Assembly (NCBI GenBank): GCA_025455725.1
Contig: JALOLY010000001.1
Span: forward strand, 1-60,136
Direction: 5' to 3'
DNA: 60,136 nucleotides
Source of the DNA: Amoebophilaceae bacterium
GTDB lineage: Bacteria; Bacteroidota; Bacteroidia; Cytophagales; Amoebophilaceae
The notes beneath the pieces are model-generated. The model saw only the letters and a program-made list of their open reading frames with translations, had not been told where the DNA came from and searched no databases. This document shows positions 51,928 to 60,136 of the stretch, piece by piece (the first letter of the stretch is position 1; the number at the start of each line of letters is the position of its first letter). The translations under genes were made by a program, and so were the position numbers.

Positions 51928-53769
51928 TTATTCTTGGAAGATAGTGTCGATAGCCTCGAGTGTCATCACTACAAAAGTTTTGTGGCCCGCTGGTGTGTGA
52001 TGGGGGTGGGTGCAAGCAAAAAGTTGGTCTACTAATGCATCTATTTCCTCCTGCTGCAATTTTTTTCCTGATTGAATACAAGCACGCTTGGCCAACGATC
52101 TGGCTAAATTCTCTTGCGTAGTTAGCGTAAATCGTGCTTGATTCCATTTAAACTGCTCGACCAAACCCTCCAAGAGTTGTTTCAGGTCATGGTCCGCTGC
52201 TTCTACCGGACAGCCGGTTACGATAAGGCTGTCTCTTTCAAAAGTGTCTAGCACAAAGCCTAGAGCGTGCATGTCTGTGGCATGGGCTTGGACGAGGGCT
52301 AGATCGGCAGGATTGAGGTGGATGCGTACGGGGAAGAGGAGTTGTTGAGCACTTTTACCCTTGTTGTGCAGCAGGGGTTGTAAGTACTGTTCATACAGAA
52401 TCCGCTCATGTGCGGCATGCTGGTCTATAAGTAAAATACCTGATTTGAGCTGCGTCAAGATGTACTTATTGTGCAGCTGTACTTTTACGGTGTTTGCTGT
52501 TGCATGTGTAGGCTGCAAGGATGCCGTTTCAGAAGCAGTAGGGGTGCTGGAGGCACCAGCCATCTGCCATGTAATGGTAGTATTGTCAGGGTGTTTATCT
52601 AAGGGTTGAAAAAGCCTCTCCCAGTCTTTGATTTTACCCTGTTGAGGCATTGTGTCCCAACTTTTGAACTGGGCATATCTGCTTTCTTTTACTTTTTCTG
52701 CCGTAGAGGTTGTTGTGGAGGAAGTGGTGGAAAAAGGGTTAAAGTTGTTATTCTGCTCAAAATCAATGGACGGAGTCATATGGTGGGTGGCTAGGGCCCG
52801 TTTGATAGCCGCAGTTAAAATGGAATAGACCATGCGCTCGTCATCGAACTTTATTTCTGTCTTGGTGGGATGTACGTTGACGTCGATGCGGTCAGGTGCT
52901 ATTTCGATGAAAAGTACGTAAAAAGGAAAGGTATTGGGAGACAATAAGCCCTCAAATGCAGTCTTGACCGCATGGTGCAGGTAGAGACTTTTGATAAAGC
53001 GTTGGTTGACAAAAAAGAACTGGTCGCCACGCGTTTTCTTGGCATATTCTGGTTTGCCGATGTAACCCTGAATTTTGAGTACTTCTGTTTCCTCTTGGCA
53101 GGGGATAAGCTGCTTTTTGGAGGCTTCTCCCAACACGTGGACGATACGATGACTGAGTTTGGCAGCAGGTAGTAAGTATGTTTCTAGGCTGTTTTGGTAA
53201 AAAGAGAAGGCAATGTCATGTCGCGCTAAAGCTACCCGCTGAAACTCGTCGATGAGGTGCTTGGTTTCTACGGGGTTAGACTTTAGAAAATTCCTACGCG
53301 CCGGAACATTGAAAAAAAGGTTCTTCACGCTGACTTTGGTGCCTTGGGGAGTCGAGACAGGCGCTTGTGTCTTGAACTGAGCACCTTCAATGATAATTCG
53401 TGTACCTAATGACCCTTTTTTGTGGCAAGTTTCCATCTCTAGCTGGGCCACGGCAGCTATCGAAGCCAATGCTTCACCTCTGAACCCCATAGTCTGGATG
53501 TTAAAAAGGTCTGCTGCGGTCCTAATTTTAGATGTGGCGTGCCTTTCAAAGCTCAACCTAGCATCTACCTCTGACATGCCCGTTCCGTTGTCAATAACTT
53601 GAATGAGGCTCTTCCCGGCGTCTTTGACGATGACCTTGATAGCGGTACTGCCTGCGTCAACGGCATTCTCTAGCAATTCTTTAACCACTGAGGCAGGCCT
53701 TTGCACCACCTCACCAGCAGCAATCTGATTGGCAAGGGCGTCGGGAAGCAGGCGGATGAGATTAGACAT
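51928..53769 (-). CDS. mutL: DNA mismatch repair protein MutL
   Basis: IRLLPDALANQIAAGEVVQRPASVVKELLENAVDAGS, DNGTGM, GFRGEALASIAAV. Confidence 0.97.
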   Translation of the reverse strand: MSNLIRLLPDALANQIAAGEVVQRPASVVKELLENAVDAGSTAIKVIVKDAGKSLIQVIDNGTGMSEVDARLSFERHATSKIRTAADLFNIQTMGFRGEALASIAAVAQLEMETCHKKGSLGTRIIIEGAQFKTQAPVSTPQGTKVSVKNLFFNVPARRNFLKSNPVETKHLIDEFQRVALARHDIAFSFYQNSLETYLLPAAKLSHRIVHVLGEASKKQLIPCQEETEVLKIQGYIGKPEYAKKTRGDQFFFVNQRFIKSLYLHHAVKTAFEGLLSPNTFPFYVLFIEIAPDRIDVNVHPTKTEIKFDDERMVYSILTAAIKRALATHHMTPSIDFEQNNNFNPFSTTSSTTTSTAEKVKESRYAQFKSWDTMPQQGKIKDWERLFQPLDKHPDNTTITWQMAGASSTPTASETASLQPTHATANTVKVQLHNKYILTQLKSGILLIDQHAAHERILYEQYLQPLLHNKGKSAQQLLFPVRIHLNPADLALVQAHATDMHALGFVLDTFERDSLIVTGCPVEAADHDLKQLLEGLVEQFKWNQARFTLTTQENLARSLAKRACIQSGKKLQQEEIDALVDQLFACTHPHHTPAGHKTFVVMTLEAIDTIFQE

Positions 53770-54415
53770 ACTTCAGAGAACGGTGCAAAGGAACGCTTCG
53801 CGAATCTAACATGGATATGAGGAAGAACCAATGTCCATACAATGTCAAAAGTGCTCATTCCCTCCTCGTGATGATTCAGGGGGTTAATTCTGCTTTAAAA
53901 TAGAGAGTGAGTACTACTCCTATATAAATGGGTTACAGGTTGATCATAAGTACCTAAAACATAAGTAAAACGCTCAGGGAAGAAGTACTCGTTGCCCACA
54001 TTGCGGTAGTAGATGTTGTTAATTTTGAGGTTGCCCTAGTACTATTCATTCTCAGTCTGTCGAAAAGGGAGGGATGCATTAGGTACTTCTGAGAGAGTCT
54101 CAACGTGGGGGCACTCAAAAATAATAATCTGTGCAATCGTTCAAGACGGTTATGTGCAGTGCAGATTTGATAGCCCCATACCGAGGTGTAAATGTTGGGG
54201 TGATTGTTAGGCTAATAATGTTTTAGTCCGAGCTACTGCAAGTGCACGGACTCCTGCAAAAAGAATGGCGTTTCTGCCAAAAAACTACTAACTTCATTGC
54301 CTCTCGCAGGAGATGCAGGGGGGTGCTTTAATCGTTTGAAGGAAGTATTATTCAAAAAGATCTCCAGCGTGATTTGAAATACGCATTGTTCTTAACGCTA
54401 AAAGATGCATTGACC

Positions 54416-56188
54416 ATGAAAAATCTCTCTAGATTTGGGGCGCTCGCTTTGATCATACTAGCTGTTTGGCTTTACGCGCGTTCTGTGCGTGTGCCTCAAG
54501 GTCAAAACGAAAAGGTACTAGTAACAACTAGCGAGGTGCAAATCAAGGGCTTCGATCCAGCCCAAATAGATGACTTGTACAGCTCTCGTGAAGCGACCAG
54601 AGTGTATGAGGGACTGTTGACATACCACTATCTCAAGCGACCGCACGAGCTTGTGCCTAACCTAGCGGTTTCTTTGCCCACTGTTTCCGAGGATGGCTGT
54701 GTGTACACTTTTACGCTTCGGGAGGGCGTCAAGTTTCATGACAATGCGTGTTTCCCTTCAGGGCAAGGAAGGGAGCTTACGGCCGAAGATTTTGTCTACG
54801 CGATCAAAAGGGTGGCAGATCCTAAAGTGCGTTCTTCTTGGTTCAGCGTGGTGGCAGGGAAAATTAAAGGGCTAGACGCATGGCGTGATAAGTATACCGA
54901 CACTGCCCACACAGACTACTCCGAGGCAGTGGAAGGTCTGAAAGCGCTGGATAGGTACAGTTTACAATTTACCCTGACACAGCCCTGGCCCCAGTTTTTG
55001 TACATTTTGGCCATGAACTTTTGCTGTGTAGTGCCCCAAGAGGCCGTACAGTACTACGGTGAAGAATTCCTCAATCACCCTGTCGGTACAGGGCCGTTTA
55101 CCATGGAAGCGTTCAATCCCCAACTGAACAAGCTGGTGTACCATAAGAACCCTACTTTCAGGGACAAGCGCTTCCCCAGTGAAGCTTCAGAGGGGTATCA
55201 GCATCTTCTTGCTGATGCTGGCAAGAAACTACCTTTGGTCGACAAGATCATCACCCACATTCTTCCGGAAGAGCAGCCCAGGTGGCTTAAGTTTCAGCAA
55301 GGCGCCATAGATATAGCCGATATCGCCTCTGACAACATCGCTTTAGAAGTTATTAAAGGGAATACTATAGTACCCCAACTGCAGGAAAAAGGGGTTCAGC
55401 TGTGTCTGGAGCAAGCGCCAATGACTAGTTTTTTTGCTATTAACAATGATTGTGAGCCATTCAAAAACAATGCGAAACTACGCCAGGCTTTGTCTTTGGC
55501 GTTCGATGGACAGCGATATAATGAGCTTTTTTTTAATGGCAGTGCCGTGTCGGCGCAATCCATCATACCGCCTGGACTTTCGGGATACCAAAGAGACTAT
55601 GTCAACCCGTACAAACAATATGACCTGGCCAAAGCCAAGCAGCAGCTGGCAGCAGCTGGCTATCCTGAAGGGAAGGGGTTGCCAGTGATTACCTTGGATG
55701 TTAGGGCTAACACTAAACAAAAACAAGAGGGTGAGTTCTTTAAGAAATGCATGGAGGGCATTGGTGTCAAAATCAGGGTCGTGCCCAACATATTCCCTGA
55801 GCTGTTAAAGAAAATGAGCCAAAGGAAGACTATGATGCACGCGATCTCATGGGGGGCTGACTATCCAGATGCAGAAAACTTTTTGCAGCTGTTCTACAAG
55901 TCTCACCAAAGTATGAGCGCCGGGCTAAATTTTAACGATGCCGCTTACAATGCGTTGTACGAACGAGCGACAAACATGCAGCCCTCCGAGGAACGCACCA
56001 TTCTGTACGAACAGCTGAACCGTATGCTTGCGGAATGTGCCCCCGTAGTTTACTCAATACATCAAGCCCATCCTGTGCTCTATCATGGCTGGGTAAAAAA
56101 CTACCTCTGGTCTAATTATTGTGGCGGTCTAGAGCAATATATTAATATCGATCTGGATCAAAAGAAAGCTTTGCAAGCCAGGTTCTGA
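54416..56188 (+). CDS. oppA: Peptide/oligopeptide ABC transporter substrate-binding protein (ORF extends 5' to a TTG at 54374)
   Basis: EVQIKGFDPAQIDDLYSSREATRVYEGLLTY, SBP_bac_5 pattern, first gene of the opp cluster. Confidence 0.9.
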   Translation: MKNLSRFGALALIILAVWLYARSVRVPQGQNEKVLVTTSEVQIKGFDPAQIDDLYSSREATRVYEGLLTYHYLKRPHELVPNLAVSLPTVSEDGCVYTFTLREGVKFHDNACFPSGQGRELTAEDFVYAIKRVADPKVRSSWFSVVAGKIKGLDAWRDKYTDTAHTDYSEAVEGLKALDRYSLQFTLTQPWPQFLYILAMNFCCVVPQEAVQYYGEEFLNHPVGTGPFTMEAFNPQLNKLVYHKNPTFRDKRFPSEASEGYQHLLADAGKKLPLVDKIITHILPEEQPRWLKFQQGAIDIADIASDNIALEVIKGNTIVPQLQEKGVQLCLEQAPMTSFFAINNDCEPFKNNAKLRQALSLAFDGQRYNELFFNGSAVSAQSIIPPGLSGYQRDYVNPYKQYDLAKAKQQLAAAGYPEGKGLPVITLDVRANTKQKQEGEFFKKCMEGIGVKIRVVPNIFPELLKKMSQRKTMMHAISWGADYPDAENFLQLFYKSHQSMSAGLNFNDAAYNALYERATNMQPSEERTILYEQLNRMLAECAPVVYSIHQAHPVLYHGWVKNYLWSNYCGGLEQYINIDLDQKKALQARF

Positions 56189-56204
56189 GAGTACATAGGA
56201 TCTC

Positions 56205-57146
56205 ATGAGTATTTACCATTACACTGTTAGGAGGCTTTTCTATGCTATTCCGATTTTGATCGGGGTGACGCTAGTCATTTTTATCTTATTCAATGTGGTA
56301 GCGGGTGATCCAACCCTGACTTTACTTGGAAGGTATGCGACGCTTCAGCAAATGGCTGAACTGAGACATGAGCTAGGGCTAGATAAGCCTTTGTTGTTAC
56401 AATACCTCGACACACTCAGGTCAACTTTTACATTACAATTTGGTCGTTCCTGGTCCACCAATCAGCCGATCTCACAAATGATTCAAGTAGGGGCCTACGC
56501 CTCGCTCACCCTGTCTGTTCCTGCCTTTGTACTCGCCAGTTTGCTCTCTATTGCTATGGCGTTATTGGCTGCTTTTTTTCGTGACACATTGCTAGACCGA
56601 AGTCTAGTTGTCATTAGCGTTATTATGATGAGTGTTTCGGTACTCGCTTACATCCTCTTTGGGCAGTGGGTATTTGCGTACAAGTTGGGCTGGTTTGAGA
56701 TAGCAGGGTATGAGTATGGCTTTCCGTACTTTATTCCCTATATCATTCTGCCAGCCATGATCTGGATTGTACTCAGCATAGGCCCTGATGTGCGTTTTTA
56801 TAGAACAATCATATTAGACGAGGTGCACCAAGATTATGTCCGCACTGCCCGTGCCAAAGGGCTTGCAAACCGGACGATATTGTTTAAGCACGTACTCAAG
56901 AATGCCATGATCCCCATCATCACCAATCTAGTCACTCAGATTCCTTCACTGATATTGGGCGCTTTGTTGATTGAGAGTTTCTTTGGTATCCCTGGCTTGG
57001 GTAATATCACCCTGCAAGCCATCAACAATTCTGATTTTCCCGTTATCAAGGCCATGACTATTCTGTCTTCCATGTTGTACATCATTTTTAATGTCATCAC
57101 CGATATACTCTACACCTTGGTAGATCCACGTATCAAACTCAATTAG
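56205..57146 (+). CDS. oppB: Oligopeptide ABC transporter permease
   Basis: YTVRRLFYAIPILIGVTLVIFILFNVVAGDP; EVHQDYVRTARAKGL EAA-like loop. Confidence 0.93.
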   Translation: MSIYHYTVRRLFYAIPILIGVTLVIFILFNVVAGDPTLTLLGRYATLQQMAELRHELGLDKPLLLQYLDTLRSTFTLQFGRSWSTNQPISQMIQVGAYASLTLSVPAFVLASLLSIAMALLAAFFRDTLLDRSLVVISVIMMSVSVLAYILFGQWVFAYKLGWFEIAGYEYGFPYFIPYIILPAMIWIVLSIGPDVRFYRTIILDEVHQDYVRTARAKGLANRTILFKHVLKNAMIPIITNLVTQIPSLILGALLIESFFGIPGLGNITLQAINNSDFPVIKAMTILSSMLYIIFNVITDILYTLVDPRIKLN

Positions 57147-57153
57147 CTGCCCT

Positions 57154-58017
57154 ATGATAGTCCACCCTGCTCCCAGGTCGCTCTGGAGAGAGACTCTACG
57201 CCAGCTGTTTCAAAAAAAGCTCACCATAGTAGCCTTGGTGGTTATTTTCACGTACACATCAGTGGCGTTATTAGCCCATTGGGGGCTTATTGCGGGCAGT
57301 TGGAACACCGAGGTGGGTAGCTCTTACGCTGCTCCTAGTATGCAACACTGGTTGGGCACGGACATTTTTGGTAGAAGTGTGCTGGCAAAAGTTATCAAAG
57401 GCACAGAAGTCGCCATGAGCGTTGGTTTTTCTGTCGGCCTCATTTCGATCACCATTGGCGTGGCGTTGGGTGCTTTGGCTGGTTACCTTGGGGGTATTGT
57501 AGACGAATGTATTGTATGGTTTTATACCACAGTAGCTTCTATTCCCAGCATCATGCTACTCATTGCCCTAACTTTTATCCTGGGAAAGGGTATTCTTGCT
57601 GTGTACATTGCTCTGGGCATGACTCACTGGGTGGATTTGTGTCGGTTGATCAGGGGTGAGGTTAAGCGCCACAGAGACCGGGAATATGTACAAGCGGCTG
57701 CTGCCCTAGGGGCAAGCCATCTGCGTAGACTCTGTAGGCATATTCTTCCGAATGTTTTACACATTGTAGTTGTTTGCTTTTCACTTATCTTTCAGTTCGC
57801 GATTAAATCAGAAGTTATCCTCTCTTATCTTGGCTTGGGCATGCAAGATAGCCCTAGCTGGGGTGTGATGATTGATGATGCTAGAGTAGAACTTACCCGA
57901 GGTATATGGTGGCAATTGACTTTTGCTACGTTAGCCATGTTTTTGATTGTGTTGGCCTTTAACATCCTGAGTGATGCCCTCAGAGATGCTTTAGATCCCA
58001 AACTAAAGGGTAAATAG
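57154..58017 (+). CDS. oppC: Oligopeptide ABC transporter permease
   Basis: HWLGTDIFGRSVLAKVIKGTEVAMSVGF; REYVQAAAALGAS; LSYLGLGMQDSPSWGVMI. Confidence 0.94.
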   Translation: MIVHPAPRSLWRETLRQLFQKKLTIVALVVIFTYTSVALLAHWGLIAGSWNTEVGSSYAAPSMQHWLGTDIFGRSVLAKVIKGTEVAMSVGFSVGLISITIGVALGALAGYLGGIVDECIVWFYTTVASIPSIMLLIALTFILGKGILAVYIALGMTHWVDLCRLIRGEVKRHRDREYVQAAAALGASHLRRLCRHILPNVLHIVVVCFSLIFQFAIKSEVILSYLGLGMQDSPSWGVMIDDARVELTRGIWWQLTFATLAMFLIVLAFNILSDALRDALDPKLKGK

Positions 58018-58019
58018 CC

Positions 58020-59027
58020 ATGGCCAAAAAAATTCTGGAAGTAAAGCAACTAGTGACCAGTTTTAGGACTGCACAAGGCACTGTCAAAGCAGTAGATGGG
58101 GTTTCCTTCGATGTGTATCAAGGGAAGACGTTAGGCATTGTTGGCGAATCTGGTTCTGGCAAGTCCACAATCGCCCTTTCCATCATGAGGCTTATTGAGT
58201 CTTCTGTAGGTTGGATAGACCAAGGCTCTGTTTTGTTGCAAGGGCAAGATATTTTGAAGTTGCCGAGGCGTGCCATGCAGCATGTACGTGGTAATCAGAT
58301 CTCGATGATCTTTCAAGAGCCCATGACATCGCTGAATCCTGTCTTTACTGTTGGGAACCAAATTCAGGAAGCTTTACTGCTACACCAAGACATTGCTCCT
58401 AAAGATGCCCAGAGCCGGTGTATAGAGCTACTAGCTTTGGTAGGCATGCCCACACCTGAGAAATGTATGTATGAATACCCCCACCAGCTTTCTGGTGGCA
58501 TGCGGCAGCGTGTCATGATTGCGATGGCACTGGCTTGCCAGCCTGCTGTGCTGATTGCAGACGAACCCACCACAGCCTTAGATGTGACTACGCAGGCACA
58601 GATTCTTGATTTGATGCGTAAGTTGCAGGAGGAAATAGCCATGGGTATTATATTGATCACGCACGACTTGGGCGTGGTGGCAGAGATGTGTGATGAGGTG
58701 GCAGTGATGTACTGTGGCAGAATTGTCGAGCAGGCCGATGTAAGAATGCTCTTCAGTCATCCTGCACATCCCTACACCCAGGGGTTGCTGAACTCAATTC
58801 CGTCTTTGGAGACCTTGCCAGCGGGACAAGAGCAAAGACTACGCACGATTGAGGGCGTCGTTCCCTCGCTCTTGCAGCTACCATCAGGATGTAATTTTCA
58901 AGACCGCTGTTCACGGGTACATGAGGCTTGCAGAGGCTTACATGGGGATCCTTGTCTTCAAGAAGTAGCCCCGCAACATCTGGCTGCTTGTTTTTATCCC
59001 TTGCATGGCCAATCGCAACTATCTTGA
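58020..59027 (+). CDS. oppD: Oligopeptide ABC transporter ATP-binding protein
   Basis: GESGSGKSTIALSIMRL, LSGGMRQRVMIAMALACQPAVLIADEPTTALDVTTQAQIL. Confidence 0.95.
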   Translation: MAKKILEVKQLVTSFRTAQGTVKAVDGVSFDVYQGKTLGIVGESGSGKSTIALSIMRLIESSVGWIDQGSVLLQGQDILKLPRRAMQHVRGNQISMIFQEPMTSLNPVFTVGNQIQEALLLHQDIAPKDAQSRCIELLALVGMPTPEKCMYEYPHQLSGGMRQRVMIAMALACQPAVLIADEPTTALDVTTQAQILDLMRKLQEEIAMGIILITHDLGVVAEMCDEVAVMYCGRIVEQADVRMLFSHPAHPYTQGLLNSIPSLETLPAGQEQRLRTIEGVVPSLLQLPSGCNFQDRCSRVHEACRGLHGDPCLQEVAPQHLAACFYPLHGQSQLS

Positions 59028-59028
59028 C

Positions 59029-59115
59029 ATGGAATCTAACCCACCGCTTTTAGAAGTGCGTAATCTCTCCAAGCGTGGTTCCACGCGTGAGAGAGAAACC
59101 TTTGTGAATTACTAA
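59029..59115 (+). pseudogene. oppF: 5' fragment of a second ABC ATPase (oppF-like), truncated at a junction
   Basis: MESNPPLLEVRNLSK then RGSTRERETFVNY*; ABC similarity stops after LLEVRNLSK. Confidence 0.65.
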
Positions 59116-59180
59116 GTCCTTTAGCAGTTTAGATTGTCGGAGTCGCTGAATACCAGCCACCGCTTTTTTGAGAAATAACT

Positions 59181-60136
59181 ATGGAAGAAAGCCGTCGACC
59201 CGAAAAGATTAATGTGCGTGTACTTCGTCAGGACGGACCGGGCCAACCCAGCTATTGGGAAAGGCACCAAGTTCCCTACGAAGAAAACATGAATATTATC
59301 AGCGTCCTTCAAAGGATCGCTGCTCAAGCCACCTCGGTCGAAGGGAAACCTGTCGCGCCGGTAGCTTGGGATTGCGGTTGCCTTGAAGAGGTCTGCGGTT
59401 CATGCACTATGGTGATCAATGGTCAGGTGCGTCAGAGTTGTTCTGCGTTGGTTGATCGGCTGATGGACGCTGGACATCATGAGATCGAGCTTCGACCGAT
59501 GTCGAAATTCCCAGTTGTTCGAGATTTGATGGTTGACCGTAGTCGTTTGTTCCGCGGTTTGCAACGTGTCAGCGCTTGGGTTCCGGCTGATACTTACGGT
59601 GATTTGGGTCCTGGCCCCAGGATGAACCGCAAGGATCAAGAGCAAGCGTATCCGTTGAGCGAGTGCATGAGCTGCGGTTGTTGCTTGGAAGCCTGTCCGC
59701 AATATCAAAAGGTGGAGGTCTACCGTCGCCCCGGCGAAACCGACGAGCAGTTCGATCAGCGCAAGAAGGATGCATACGATCAAAACTTCATTGGTGCGGC
59801 TGTGATCAGTCAAGCTGTTCTCTTCAACTCGCATCCAGTTGGGAAATCGATGGAAGACGAGCGTATGGAAGCTCTCAAAGGTCCTGGTGGGGTGCATGCA
59901 TGCGGTAACTCGCAAAATTGCGTCGCGGTTTGTCCGAAGAGCATTCCTTTGACCACCTCCATCGGTCGAGCTGGGCGAGCTGTCACAATGCACACGCTGA
60001 AGAAGTTTTTCGACGAAAAGCAGAAACTCGAAGTCAAGGTTGGTGTGTTGGACAAAAAGGTCTTCTCCGCCCAGGAGCTGGCCACCATCGCCGATCTGCC
60101 GCCGTTCGATACGCTGCGCGCCCAGTTCCTCAGCCT
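59181..60136 (+). CDS. sdhB: Succinate dehydrogenase/fumarate reductase iron-sulfur subunit, partial (runs off the window)
   Basis: MEESRRPEKINVRVLRQDGPGQPSYWERHQVPY...VAWDCGCLEEVCGSCTMVINGQVRQSCSALVDRL...PLSECMSCGCCLEACPQY...HACGNSQNCVAVCPKSIPL; open to the window end, so absent from the ORF track. Confidence 0.93.
   Translation, partial: MEESRRPEKINVRVLRQDGPGQPSYWERHQVPYEENMNIISVLQRIAAQATSVEGKPVAPVAWDCGCLEEVCGSCTMVINGQVRQSCSALVDRLMDAGHHEIELRPMSKFPVVRDLMVDRSRLFRGLQRVSAWVPADTYGDLGPGPRMNRKDQEQAYPLSECMSCGCCLEACPQYQKVEVYRRPGETDEQFDQRKKDAYDQNFIGAAVISQAVLFNSHPVGKSMEDERMEALKGPGGVHACGNSQNCVAVCPKSIPLTTSIGRAGRAVTMHTLKKFFDEKQKLEVKVGVLDKKVFSAQELATIADLPPFDTLRAQFLS

Noticed and set aside
59400-59993. 197 aa minus ORF at the window end
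   Set aside because: Antisense to the partial sdhB, which has clear Fe-S motifs and is missing from the ORF track only because it runs off the end.
1-60136. CRISPR arrays or an organised phage-defence system
   Set aside because: No regularly spaced direct repeats with unique spacers and no recognisable cas, restriction-modification or toxin-antitoxin genes; the only tandem arrays are the 39-bp coding repeat and the 12-bp repeat.

Overview
This 60 kb window reads as a Bacteroidota (Cytophagia-like, probably host-associated) chromosome segment. It carries housekeeping genes (rseP, lon, hslU, asnS, rpoN, dnaG, clpB, prfB, nuoD, nuoABC, nuoJ, holB, rpmE2, lptD, amiC-like, mlaD-like, mutL, oppABCD), three tRNAs and several decaying accessory loci. 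The points most worth a second look are: (1) an abrupt junction near 59.07-59.12 kb, where oppF breaks off after about 15 codons and a higher-GC sdhB of non-Bacteroidota type follows, suggesting a chimeric assembly or a recent insertion; (2) a pair of diverged ~195-200 bp MITE-like elements (32864-33062 and 41233-41427) with terminal inverted repeats close to AAGACCTTTRCATGG, resembling an end-like motif next to a degenerate IS5-type transposase at 10.35-11.46 kb; (3) a lipoprotein gene with a 39-bp tandem repeat and an apparent 1-bp frameshift at the repeat edge; (4) a classical prfB +1 programmed frameshift missed by the ORF track; (5) a GH24-type lysozyme broken by one frameshift; (6) a truncated, decayed paralogue beside an MHS-type MFS transporter; (7) nuo genes dispersed over three loci. 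No CRISPR array, rRNA operon or intact prophage was seen. All product names come from reading the translations by eye; no database search was run.
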